DNA of 10,859 nucleotides. Origin: DTU018 sp029550685. Lineage in GTDB: Bacteria > Bacillota > Syntrophomonadia > Syntrophomonadales > Syntrophomonadaceae. The notes beneath the pieces are model-generated. The model was not told the origin of the DNA. It saw only the letters and a list, made by a program, of their open reading frames with translations, and did not search any database. The stretch spans positions 1-10,859 of the forward strand of contig DAONVO010000079.1 in NCBI GenBank assembly GCA_035412805.1, in the 5' to 3' direction. The position numbers were made by a program, and so were the translations under genes. Positions 5,833 through 10,859 of the stretch are shown here, one piece after another; position 1 is the first letter of the stretch; the number at the start of each line of letters is the position of its first letter.

Positions 5833-7200
5833 TTAAAAAGGAATACGATTAGTTCTCGACCAGATTTTCATTTCCTTGGCTGCCTTTAGCAATTCATCTC
5901 GGAAATCAGGATGGGCCAGGTTTATCAGGGCTTCCGCCCTCCCCCATATGGATAGAGCTTTCATATTAACGATTCCATATTCAGTGACCAAATAATGAAC
6001 CTGGGTACGAGGAACCGTTACTACTGCGCCAGGAGTAAGCAAGGGGCGTATTCTCGAATGCATTCTCCCTTCAGAATCGGTGAAAGTAGAAGAAAAGGCC
6101 AGGAAACTCTTGCCGCCTTTGGAATGGAATGCCCCGGTGACAAAATCCAGCTGACCACCGGTTCCTGAGATCTGGCGCAGTCCATAACTCTCCGAACACA
6201 CTTGGCACAGCAAGTCTATTTCTAAAATATTATTTATGGAAATAGCATTATCATTACGGGCTACAGCTTCCGGGCTATTGGTATCATATACGGCCACTGA
6301 TGCACAGCGGGGATTATCATTAAGGAAATCATAAGTATCCTGGGTTCCCAGACTGAAAGAGTAAGTGCTCTTATTTATGTCTTTGGCCTTACGCCTATTG
6401 GTTACTTTGCCGGCTTCATACATTTTAACAAAAGCATCACAGAACATTTCGCTTTGTATACCCAGATCCTTGAGGTCAGATTCCGCAATCATATTGCCAA
6501 TTAGGTTGGGAAGGGCTCCTATACCCAACTGCAGGCAGGCACCGTCTACAATTTCAGCGACTATTTGCTCCGCTATACGCCTTTCCGCCTCAGTAGGTTC
6601 AGCAGCTGGAGGAGTTGTGAAAACAGGCGGGTTGCTGCCTTCAATAATATAGTCGATTTCACTTATATGAACGTACTCGTCACTGCCGCCCAGACAACGA
6701 GGCATATTCTCATTAACCTCAACAATAGCCACCCGGCTGTTTAAGGCCATACCCCGGTTATGGGAATTGCCCAAGCCAAAGTTGAAACAACCTGACCGGT
6801 CCATGGGAGTGACTTGAGCACACCACACATCGGCCCAGTATTGTTTAAAGTCAGGGTTGTAGGCCAGCATAGTAGCCTCATGATAATTGAAGGGACTGTG
6901 ACAAGCCAATCCCAGGTCCGCAGCTTTACGGTCCAGTGCAGTAAAATACCAGCTGAAATATTGGAATGATTTTTGCTCGGGGTCGCATTTAATGACTTCG
7001 GGTATGGGTAATACTGATCCAGTAGCCCGGATAGAAACGTTTTGTAATCCGTCTCCCGCCCGTTTCCCCAAGGCTTTATCAAATTCGATGGGCTTAGTGG
7101 CAAACATACCATACTCTACAATATCGTTGGACTTTACTAGTTGGGCTGCCTCCTCGGCACTGATCAATTTACGGCGATACTCCTCCATATAAGTCCTCAT
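5833..7200 (-). CDS. Acetyl-CoA hydrolase/transferase-family CoA-transferase (first gene)
   Basis: The 455-residue paralog of the next gene carries the same blocks: LQLGIG (223-228), the probable catalytic Glu E251 in QSEM (249-252), SGTGGQLDFV near residue 350, and the C-terminal AHPDFRDELL. Both proteins share PRCLGG and HISE(V/I)DYIIEG around residues 165-188. They differ in the N-terminal third, which shapes the substrate pocket, and this one has a Pro/Thr-rich insert near 191-203. The start has a strong AAAAGGAGGT site (7207-7216), six bases before the ATG. It is the first gene of a two-gene operon preceded by a sigma-54-type promoter. In an anaerobe of this type a role in activating butyrate or a related acid, or in making acetate or butyrate, is likely, but this is inference. 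Confidence 0.88.
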   Translation of the reverse strand: MRTYMEEYRRKLISAEEAAQLVKSNDIVEYGMFATKPIEFDKALGKRAGDGLQNVSIRATGSVLPIPEVIKCDPEQKSFQYFSWYFTALDRKAADLGLACHSPFNYHEATMLAYNPDFKQYWADVWCAQVTPMDRSGCFNFGLGNSHNRGMALNSRVAIVEVNENMPRCLGGSDEYVHISEIDYIIEGSNPPVFTTPPAAEPTEAERRIAEQIVAEIVDGACLQLGIGALPNLIGNMIAESDLKDLGIQSEMFCDAFVKMYEAGKVTNRRKAKDINKSTYSFSLGTQDTYDFLNDNPRCASVAVYDTNSPEAVARNDNAISINNILEIDLLCQVCSESYGLRQISGTGGQLDFVTGAFHSKGGKSFLAFSSTFTDSEGRMHSRIRPLLTPGAVVTVPRTQVHYLVTEYGIVNMKALSIWGRAEALINLAHPDFRDELLKAAKEMKIWSRTNRIPF

Positions 7201-7268
7201 AGCAATACCTCCTTTTCTCTAAAGACAGGCCTTAACACACTATTTAGAATATTCAAACATATAACTCT

Positions 7269-7285
7269 CGCAAGATATGTACCAG
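7269..7285 (-). promoter_or_regulatory. Sigma-54 (-24/-12) promoter of the CoA-transferase operon
   Basis: The minus strand reads CTGGTACATATCTTGCG. It matches the sigma-54 consensus TGGYAC-N5-TTGCW at all but the last position, and the invariant GG and GC are exactly 10 bases apart. The predicted start near 7258 gives a leader of about 58 bases to the ATG at 7200. About 170 bases lie upstream before the divergent gene, enough for activator sites; CACTGTT occurs twice there (7355-7361 and 7400-7406). Transcription would need an enhancer-binding activator that is not in this window. Confidence 0.7.
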
Positions 7286-7396
7286 CGGGACCAAGCGCGT
7301 CAGAACCCCAATAATAGCGGTTACTGCCTAATAATATATGTAGAGAAATTTGTACACTGTTAGTGATAAATTTATATAAGAAAATACTAGATATGC

Positions 7397-7425
7397 TTGC
7401 ACTGTTGTTCTGATTTTCATACATT
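7397..7425 (+). promoter_or_regulatory. Possible promoter of the uracil-DNA glycosylase gene
   Basis: TTGCAC (7397-7402) and TACATT (7420-7425) are 17 bases apart, each matching 4 of 6 consensus bases. It is weak but correctly placed, about 35 bases before the start codon. Confidence 0.35.
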
Positions 7426-7461
7426 TGTATTAATTACTGGACAGTTTGGAAGGGGATTATT

Positions 7462-7962
7462 TTGCGTCGTTTAGTACCTGATCATCTGCGATCTGGATTG
7501 AAGATTGTTTTTGTGGGCTTTAACCCCAGCCTGCGCTCAGCTGAGGTAGGTCATCACTATGCTAATCCCAGCAACCGGTTTTGGACAATTCTGTTTAAGG
7601 CCGGATTAACGCCCCGAAAGTATCGTCCGGAGGAAGATCACCTATTATTAGAGATGGGATATGGTTTTACCAATATAGTAGAACGTCCTACCCGAACCGC
7701 AGCGGAAATAACCCGGGAAGAGTATCAAAGGGGCAGGCAGGAATTGAGGGCTAAAATCCAGTATTATCAACCTAAAACTGTCTGTTTTGTGGGTAAGGGA
7801 GTTTACCAGGAATACAGCGGTCAACACCAAATACCCTGGGGATTGCAAACTCATAGTATAATTGAAGGTACCCTGGATTTCGTTGCACCATCTTCCAGCG
7901 GGTTGGTACGCATGACCTTGGATGAGGTAGTAGACATTTATCGCGGGTTAGTAAGGTCATAA
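7462..7962 (+). CDS. mug: G/T(U)-mismatch uracil-DNA glycosylase, Mug family
   Basis: The 166-residue protein matches Mug-type (family 2) uracil-DNA glycosylases, which remove U or T from mismatches with G in base-excision repair. Motif 1 is GFNPSLRSAEVG (residues 19-30), with N21 equivalent to the catalytic Asn18 of E. coli Mug. The next segment, HYANPSNRFW, is also characteristic. Motif 2, normally NPSGL, reads APSSSGLVR (142-150): the N is replaced and one residue is inserted relative to E. coli, but the SGL core is kept. Length equals the family norm. Translation starts at TTG, with GGAAGGGG (7448-7455) as the ribosome site. It is divergent from the CoA-transferase operon and probably monocistronic. 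Confidence 0.9.
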   Translation: MRRLVPDHLRSGLKIVFVGFNPSLRSAEVGHHYANPSNRFWTILFKAGLTPRKYRPEEDHLLLEMGYGFTNIVERPTRTAAEITREEYQRGRQELRAKIQYYQPKTVCFVGKGVYQEYSGQHQIPWGLQTHSIIEGTLDFVAPSSSGLVRMTLDEVVDIYRGLVRS

Positions 7963-8005
7963 GTTAGCGCCTGTGCAAGATTAATTACCCTAAAACGTAT
8001 TAATA

Positions 8006-8020
8006 TTAAACCTGGTTTAA
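8006..8020. promoter_or_regulatory. 15-bp perfect palindrome (7-1-7), possible operator
   Basis: TTAAACCTGGTTTAA is a perfect inverted repeat with a single central base, 24 bases before the lipoprotein start codon and directly downstream of AT-rich, -10-like sequence (TATTAATATT, near 7999). It lacks a T-tract on the plus strand, so a dimeric repressor site is likelier than a terminator. The regulator is unknown. Confidence 0.45.
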
Positions 8021-8043
8021 AAAATAATGGGGAGGTTAGATAC

Positions 8044-8397
8044 ATGAAATTAAGGAAAGTTATAGGTCTGTTATTGATCGCCGGTTTGATAGCCGGTATT
8101 ATAGTAGGCTGTGCCGGGTCAGAATCAAAGGAGCAGGAAAACCAACAGACTACTCCTCCTCAGACCCAGGAAAAGGTGCGTCCCGACAGCATTGAGGATA
8201 CAGCCATTTATACTGGTCGCATTGACAACAACTCGGTAGAAATGGAACTAAACGGCAGCCCTCAGGCCTTCCAATTAACCGACGAACTTATAGAATCCTG
8301 GGACAACCTGGAATTTGCGGAAGGAGATAAATTGAAGATTCAGTATCAAGAACGGGAGAACAACCGCCCCATACTACTGGATGCCCAAAAAATATAG
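8044..8397 (+). CDS. Small predicted lipoprotein
   Basis: The 117-residue protein begins with a lipoprotein signal peptide: MKLRK, a hydrophobic stretch (residues 6-22), and the lipobox IVGC with C23 as the lipidated residue. A Gln/Pro/Thr-rich linker (about 25-48) would span the wall-proximal space. The folded part (about 49-117) is acidic, with a pattern of short beta strands (YTGRIDNNSVEMELN, then GDKLKIQYQE) suggesting a small OB-like or beta-barrel domain. It would be anchored on the outer face of the cytoplasmic membrane. The ribosome site GGGGAGG (8029-8035) sets the start. I recognise no named family. A possible operator palindrome lies just upstream, and a terminator follows. Confidence 0.82.
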   Translation: MKLRKVIGLLLIAGLIAGIIVGCAGSESKEQENQQTTPPQTQEKVRPDSIEDTAIYTGRIDNNSVEMELNGSPQAFQLTDELIESWDNLEFAEGDKLKIQYQERENNRPILLDAQKI

Positions 8398-8408
8398 TTA
8401 AAAACCAT

Positions 8409-8436
8409 GAGGCCTTTCTCAATCGAGGAAGGCCTC
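8409..8436. terminator. Terminator hairpin between the lipoprotein gene and the Mop remnant
   Basis: A 12-bp stem with one G.U pair, GAGGCCTTTCTC (8409-8420) with GAGGAAGGCCTC (8425-8436), lies between convergent units. The minus-strand exit reads ATGG then TTTTT; the plus-strand exit has only scattered T residues. It could serve both, the minus strand slightly better. Confidence 0.65.
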
Positions 8437-8441
8437 CATAT

Positions 8442-8645
8442 TTACTTAACAAATACTACATTTATGGCCTTAATTAAGGCGGTTACCTGGTCTCCCGGTT
8501 TGAATCCGGCCTCTTCCATAGACTCTCGCGTCATCACGGACACGATTTCGGTGTCTCCCATTCACATGCTGACCTGGGCCATAACACCATCAACTTTGAT
8601 ATCTCATACTTGACCTGACAACCGGTTACGTACCCCAGCTTCTAT
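8442..8645 (-). pseudogene. Decayed molbindin-type (Mop/TOBE) molybdate- or molybdopterin-binding protein
   Basis: Read through on the minus strand, this 68-codon frame gives a Mop-family protein of normal length. It has an EAGVRNRLSGQV start region, MAQVSM, then MGDTEIVSVMTRES, EEAGFKPGDQV and ALIKAINVVFVK. Mop domains bind molybdate or tungstate and regulate or store it. Three lesions are visible. The expected start codon is ATA (8643-8645), seven bases from a perfect AAGGAGGG site (8653-8660). In-frame TGA codons stand at 8604-8606 and 8562-8564. No other start lies between the upstream in-frame stop and the ATA. The conserved remainder and intact ribosome site suggest recent loss. Selenocysteine or other TGA recoding is possible but unlikely, since neither position appears to be a Cys position in the family. 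Confidence 0.8.
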
Positions 8646-8696
8646 TTTGAATCCCTCCTTATGATAAGATACTGATCAGCAGTATTATTATGCCAA

Positions 8697-8725
8697 TTGA
8701 GTTATTTATATACCTGTAATATTAA
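8697..8725 (+). promoter_or_regulatory. Possible promoter of the carbonic anhydrase gene
   Basis: TTGAGT (8697-8702) and TATTAA (8720-8725) are 17 bases apart, a reasonable sigma-A pair. It implies a leader of about 115 bases before the GTG start, in which I see no recognised riboswitch. Confidence 0.35.
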
Positions 8726-8846
8726 ATATTGGATCAGCTGGCTTATTATGCTGCAAATAACTACTGGTGAGGAAGGAGAACAAAAGAGCTGGTAGAATAC
8801 TAAAACTTAAAGGTAACGACCTTAGAAGGGGAAGGAGAGGGAACAA

Positions 8847-9476
8847 GTGCCTATTGGAACCGAATCATACTATCAGCGACCCGATATAGTTAAATCTCCT
8901 GAAGAAGCTTTAGCCTTATTAAAGGAGGGCAACCAGCGCTTTGCTGCTGGACAGACTCTGCGGCAGAACGTAAGTGAGGAAAAACGAAACTCGTTAGTAG
9001 CCAATGGGCAAAAACCTCTGGCGGTTATTGTATCCTGTTCCGACTCGCGCCTGCCGCCGGAACTAATTTTTGACCAAGGCCTGGGGGATCTGTTTGTAGT
9101 GCGTGTAGCTGGCAATGTATTAGGACCCCTGACTATGGGAAGTGTGGAATATGGGGTGGAACACCTGCATGCTCCTTTATTGGTCATAATGGGACACAAC
9201 CATTGCGGTGCAGTTAAGGCCAGTGTGGATGGGGGAGATGCCCCGGGGAGCATCGGGGCCATAGTAGCAAGAATAAAGCCTTCCGTAGATATTGTGCGAT
9301 CCAGTGGAGTTGAAGGGGATTCGATCTATGATCATGTTGAAGATATCAATATCAAGGCTATGGTGGCTGAGGTACAAGCCAGCCCTATTATACAGGAGTT
9401 ATTACATCAAGGGAGCCTGAGTATAATAGGGGCTAAATACTGTCAAGAAACCGGAAAGGTTACCTTTTTTGAGTAG
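8847..9476 (+). CDS. Beta-class carbonic anhydrase
   Basis: This 209-residue cytosolic enzyme interconverts CO2 and bicarbonate. The zinc ligands of the beta class are all present: C64 in SCSDSR (63-68), H117 and C120 in GHNHCGAV (116-123). The D66/R68 dyad is intact, and RVAGN (86-90) is also typical. Length fits the bacterial norm. The start is a GTG; the GGAGAGGG site (8834-8841) is well placed and no ATG start is available nearby. It sits alone: the upstream gene on the other strand is the Mop remnant, and downstream lies the repeat-interrupted terminator. In an anaerobe it could supply bicarbonate for carboxylations or help CO2 exchange; this is inference. Confidence 0.95.
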   Translation: MPIGTESYYQRPDIVKSPEEALALLKEGNQRFAAGQTLRQNVSEEKRNSLVANGQKPLAVIVSCSDSRLPPELIFDQGLGDLFVVRVAGNVLGPLTMGSVEYGVEHLHAPLLVIMGHNHCGAVKASVDGGDAPGSIGAIVARIKPSVDIVRSSGVEGDSIYDHVEDINIKAMVAEVQASPIIQELLHQGSLSIIGAKYCQETGKVTFFE

Positions 9477-9491
9477 AGTGCAATTTTAACT

Positions 9492-9517
9492 GGGCTGATA
9501 CTGTTCAGGTGTCAGCC
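9492..9517 (+). repeat. First copy of duplicated terminator hairpin (no T-tract)
   Basis: This 26-base segment differs at one position from 9718-9743. It folds into a 9-bp stem, GGCTGATAC (9493-9501) with GTGTCAGCC (9509-9517), including one G.U pair. It lies 16 bases after the carbonic anhydrase stop, where a terminator is expected, but is followed by TGAGAG and the mobile element instead of T residues. Confidence 0.85.
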
Positions 9518-9523
9518 TGAGAG

Positions 9524-9712
9524 TGTCAAAAAAGTTGCTAAAAAGAGATCGCCACGTCGCTACGCTCCTCGCAACATTAGCCGTGAGCGATAGCGAACAT
9601 CGGTAGTGCCGGAACGGCCGATGACATACCAGAAGGCCATCTTATGTGTCATTGCGAGCCCCGGAGGGGCGTGGCAATCTCGAACTTCTACCATTAATAG
9701 ACTTCTTTGACA
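9524..9712. mobile_element. MITE-like palindromic repeat element
   Basis: A non-coding element of about 189 bp has terminal inverted repeats matching at 11 of 12 positions: TGTCAAAAAAGT (9524-9535) and ACTTCTTTGACA (9701-9712). Inside them lies a second, longer imperfect inverted repeat of 30 bases per arm (9545-9574 and 9652-9681), built on GAGAT-GCCACG and CTCGCAA. The right arm contains its own GCCCC/GGGGC hairpin (9658-9670). The centre has further small stems, such as CATCGG/CCGATG (9599-9622). I see no transposase or ORF, so any mobility would depend on enzymes encoded elsewhere. A part of a second copy ends the window. The GAGATTGCCACGCCCC core is of a kind I associate with dispersed intergenic repeats in bacterial genomes, but I cannot search for it. 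Confidence 0.75.
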
Positions 9713-9717
9713 GTCTG

Positions 9718-9750
9718 GGGCTGATACTGTTCAGGTATCAGCCTTTTTTT
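9718..9750 (+). terminator. Intrinsic terminator, second hairpin copy with T-tract
   Basis: A perfect 9-bp stem, GGCTGATAC (9719-9727) with GTATCAGCC (9735-9743), is followed by seven T residues. It is the functional copy of the hairpin at 9492-9517 and is probably the original terminator of the carbonic anhydrase gene, now separated from it by the element. Confidence 0.9.
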
Positions 9751-9774
9751 ATGCAAATTTAAATCTTTTCCTTC

Positions 9775-9810
9775 AATCCACCCTGTATTTTGCGGGTGGG
9801 TTTTATTTCT
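9775..9810 (+). terminator. Additional terminator-like hairpin
   Basis: A 9-bp stem with one G.U pair, AATCCACCC (9775-9783) with GGGTGGGTT (9794-9802) and a 10-base loop, runs into TTTTATTTCTT. It would be a second, back-up stop for readthrough from upstream. Confidence 0.65.
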
Positions 9811-9962
9811 TGTCAAACCAAGCTAATAGATATTTTACCATATATAGGTGGGTAATTATAGCGGAACAAGTTGGAATCAGGCAGATAAGCGGGATAGGCA
9901 TAATGATATGAAAGTATTTTGGAAATGACTAATAATAAGTCGGTTCAAATAGAGGCAGGGCG
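9811..9962. other. Intergenic stretch upstream of the spore gene
   Basis: It holds no gene that I can support. A CATAATG at 9899-9905 resembles a sporulation (sigma-G) -10, as expected for sleB, but no matching -35 is seen at the right distance, so no promoter is called. Confidence 0.5.
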
Positions 9963-9965
9963 TTG

Positions 9966-10781
9966 ATGTACAGGAGGACGGGCTTTGCATTAATTCATAA
10001 AAACCCATTACAATCGGTTAGTGAAAGGAGTGATACTATTAATATTCTCAGATCACGAATTATTGCGATCATTATTGTAGCAGTTATTATAGTTACTGTA
10101 CCTGTACAACTGGCTTTGGCACTCCTGGGAGACCGTACTCTTAGAATGGGAGACCATGGGGAAGATGTTCAGCAACTGCAACGCGACCTGGGATATTTAG
10201 GATATCCGGTGGGCCAAGTGGATGGCATATATGGCTGGAATACCTTTCAAGCGGTAAAAAGCTTTCAAGCGGATAGTGGGCTGACGGTGGACGGAATTAC
10301 CGGTAAAACCACAGCCCAACAGGTGATTAAGCAGGTAAGTACACCGCCAAAAACCGATTCCAGCACAGTCAGTAATGCTGGCAATGATACGGTCAATCCT
10401 TCCCGGGGTGGCTCATTTTGGACCCTATCCCAGGGTGACATCTATGATTTAGCCAGATTGGTACATGGTGAAGCCCGGGGTGAATCCTTTGAAGGTAAAG
10501 TAGCCATAGTGGCTGTGGTACTTAACCGATTAGAATCGAACAAGTTTGGCAACAGCGTTAAACAGATTATTTTTGAACCGGGAGCATTTACTGCGGTAAG
10601 TGACGGACAGTTTTATATGGAACCGGACGAGAGCAGCTACCAGGCGGTTCAGGCGGCTTTGCGAGGATGGGATCCCACCGGCGGAGCTATATACTACTGG
10701 AATCCGGCTACAGCCACCAATAAGTGGGTTTGGAGTCGACCTATCATCAATCAAATAGGCAAACACGTTTTTGCCAAATAA
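9966..10781 (+). CDS. sleB: Spore cortex-lytic enzyme SleB (peptidoglycan-binding plus hydrolase)
   Basis: The 271-residue protein has, from the ATG, a basic N-terminal extension, a hydrophobic signal segment (about 32-52, ending ALA), a peptidoglycan-binding domain (about 57-122, with two-helix GDHGEDVQQLQRDLG and DGIYGWNTFQAVKSFQ), a Ser/Thr/Asn linker, and a C-terminal SleB/CwlJ hydrolase domain (about 160-271). The probable catalytic Glu is E169 in HGEARGE. SleB is a lytic transglycosylase of spore cortex muramic-delta-lactam peptidoglycan that acts in germination. The usual partner gene ypeB is not found immediately downstream. The start is uncertain: an ideal AAAGGAG (10024-10030) lies inside the frame, seven bases before an ATT, and would give a protein beginning right at the signal peptide. 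The TTG at 9963 is a further option. Confidence 0.9.
   Translation: MYRRTGFALIHKNPLQSVSERSDTINILRSRIIAIIIVAVIIVTVPVQLALALLGDRTLRMGDHGEDVQQLQRDLGYLGYPVGQVDGIYGWNTFQAVKSFQADSGLTVDGITGKTTAQQVIKQVSTPPKTDSSTVSNAGNDTVNPSRGGSFWTLSQGDIYDLARLVHGEARGESFEGKVAIVAVVLNRLESNKFGNSVKQIIFEPGAFTAVSDGQFYMEPDESSYQAVQAALRGWDPTGGAIYYWNPATATNKWVWSRPIINQIGKHVFAK
10024..10040 (+). promoter_or_regulatory. Internal ribosome-site-like sequence in sleB
   Basis: AAAGGAG (10024-10030) is followed after seven bases by an in-frame ATT (10038-10040). No ATG, GTG or TTG in the sleB frame is near. If ATT were used, the product would start at the signal peptide; otherwise it is chance or a relic of a lost start. Confidence 0.3.
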
Positions 10782-10783
10782 GC

Positions 10784-10807
10784 AAAGGGCCTGAAATCAG
10801 GCCCTTT
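10784..10807 (+). terminator. sleB terminator hairpin
   Basis: A perfect 11-bp stem, AAAGGGCCTGA (10784-10794) with TCAGGCCCTTT (10797-10807), starts two bases after the stop codon. Only the three T residues of the stem follow, because the mobile element begins five bases later. Confidence 0.8.
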
Positions 10808-10812
10808 CAGCG

Positions 10813-10859
10813 TGTCAAAAAAGCTATCAGAAGTTGGATATTTGAGATTGCCACGCCCC
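10813..10859 (-). mobile_element. Partial second copy of the MITE-like element, inverted, cut by window end
   Basis: TGTCAAAAAAG (10813-10823) is followed, after the same spacing as in the reverse complement of the first element's right end (31 bases from the first T to the GAGATT), by GAGATTGCCACGCCCC (10844-10859). The intervening bases are poorly conserved. It therefore corresponds to the right end of the element at 9524-9712, in the opposite orientation. Confidence 0.75.

Noticed and set aside
5833..7200. Several open frames of 60-120 codons on both strands inside the CoA-transferase genes
   Set aside because: They are shadow frames without ribosome sites or recognisable domains.
8407..8613. 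Plus-strand open frame of 68 codons
   Set aside because: It overlaps the terminator hairpin and the recognisable Mop remnant on the other strand, and has no ribosome site.
9545..9681. Repeat-rich palindromic region considered as a CRISPR array or tRNA-like gene
   Set aside because: There are no regularly spaced direct repeats with unique spacers, and no cloverleaf or T-loop signature; the structure is inverted-repeat based.
9899..9905. CATAATG as a sigma-G -10 element for sleB
   Set aside because: No TGnATA-like -35 is found 17-18 bases upstream.

Overview
The window looks like chromosomal DNA of an anaerobic, endospore-forming member of the Firmicutes (Clostridia), possibly a butyrate- or fatty-acid-metabolising type such as the Syntrophomonas group. 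The grounds are a SleB-type spore cortex hydrolase, a PerR plus rubrerythrin oxidative-stress pair typical of strict anaerobes, two acetyl-CoA hydrolase/transferase-family CoA-transferases, a crotonase-fold protein, strong GGAGG ribosome sites with frequent TTG/GTG starts, and a good sigma-54 promoter candidate. The genus is an inference; no marker gene is present.

Layout. 1-1745: a small double zinc-finger protein (+) converges on a hotdog thioesterase (-) at a shared terminator, then a small nitroreductase (+). 1754-2890: a minus-strand perR-rubrerythrin operon with a canonical sigma-A promoter and a perfect 7-1-7 PerR box at the expected start site, plus a second degenerate box in the leader. 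2979-4417: a MORN-repeat protein (+) and an enoyl-CoA hydratase/isomerase-family protein (+). 4434-7285: two tandem paralogous CoA-transferases on the minus strand, preceded by a -24/-12 element. 7462-8436: a Mug-type uracil-DNA glycosylase and a small lipoprotein (+). 8442-8660: a decayed molbindin (Mop) gene (-). 8847-9476: a beta-carbonic anhydrase (+). 9492-9750: a MITE-like palindromic element between two copies of the same terminator hairpin. 9966-10807: SleB (+) and its terminator, followed directly by the start of a second, inverted copy of the element, cut by the window end.

How the parts work together. The thioesterase, crotonase-family protein and CoA-transferase pair all act on acyl-CoA compounds, but they lie in three separate transcription units. 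The CoA-transferases look like a sigma-54-driven operon, which would tie acyl-CoA/carboxylate exchange to an enhancer-binding activator not present here. PerR and rubrerythrin form a self-contained peroxide-sensing and peroxide-reducing unit. The rest (DNA repair, carbonic anhydrase, lipoprotein, spore germination) are independent single genes.

The most unusual things are the palindromic element placed directly 3' of terminator hairpins at both sites, with the hairpin duplicated at the complete site; the Mop gene with two in-frame TGA codons and an ATA in place of its start; and the sigma-54 promoter of the CoA-transferase operon. I did not find a clearly new multi-gene system.
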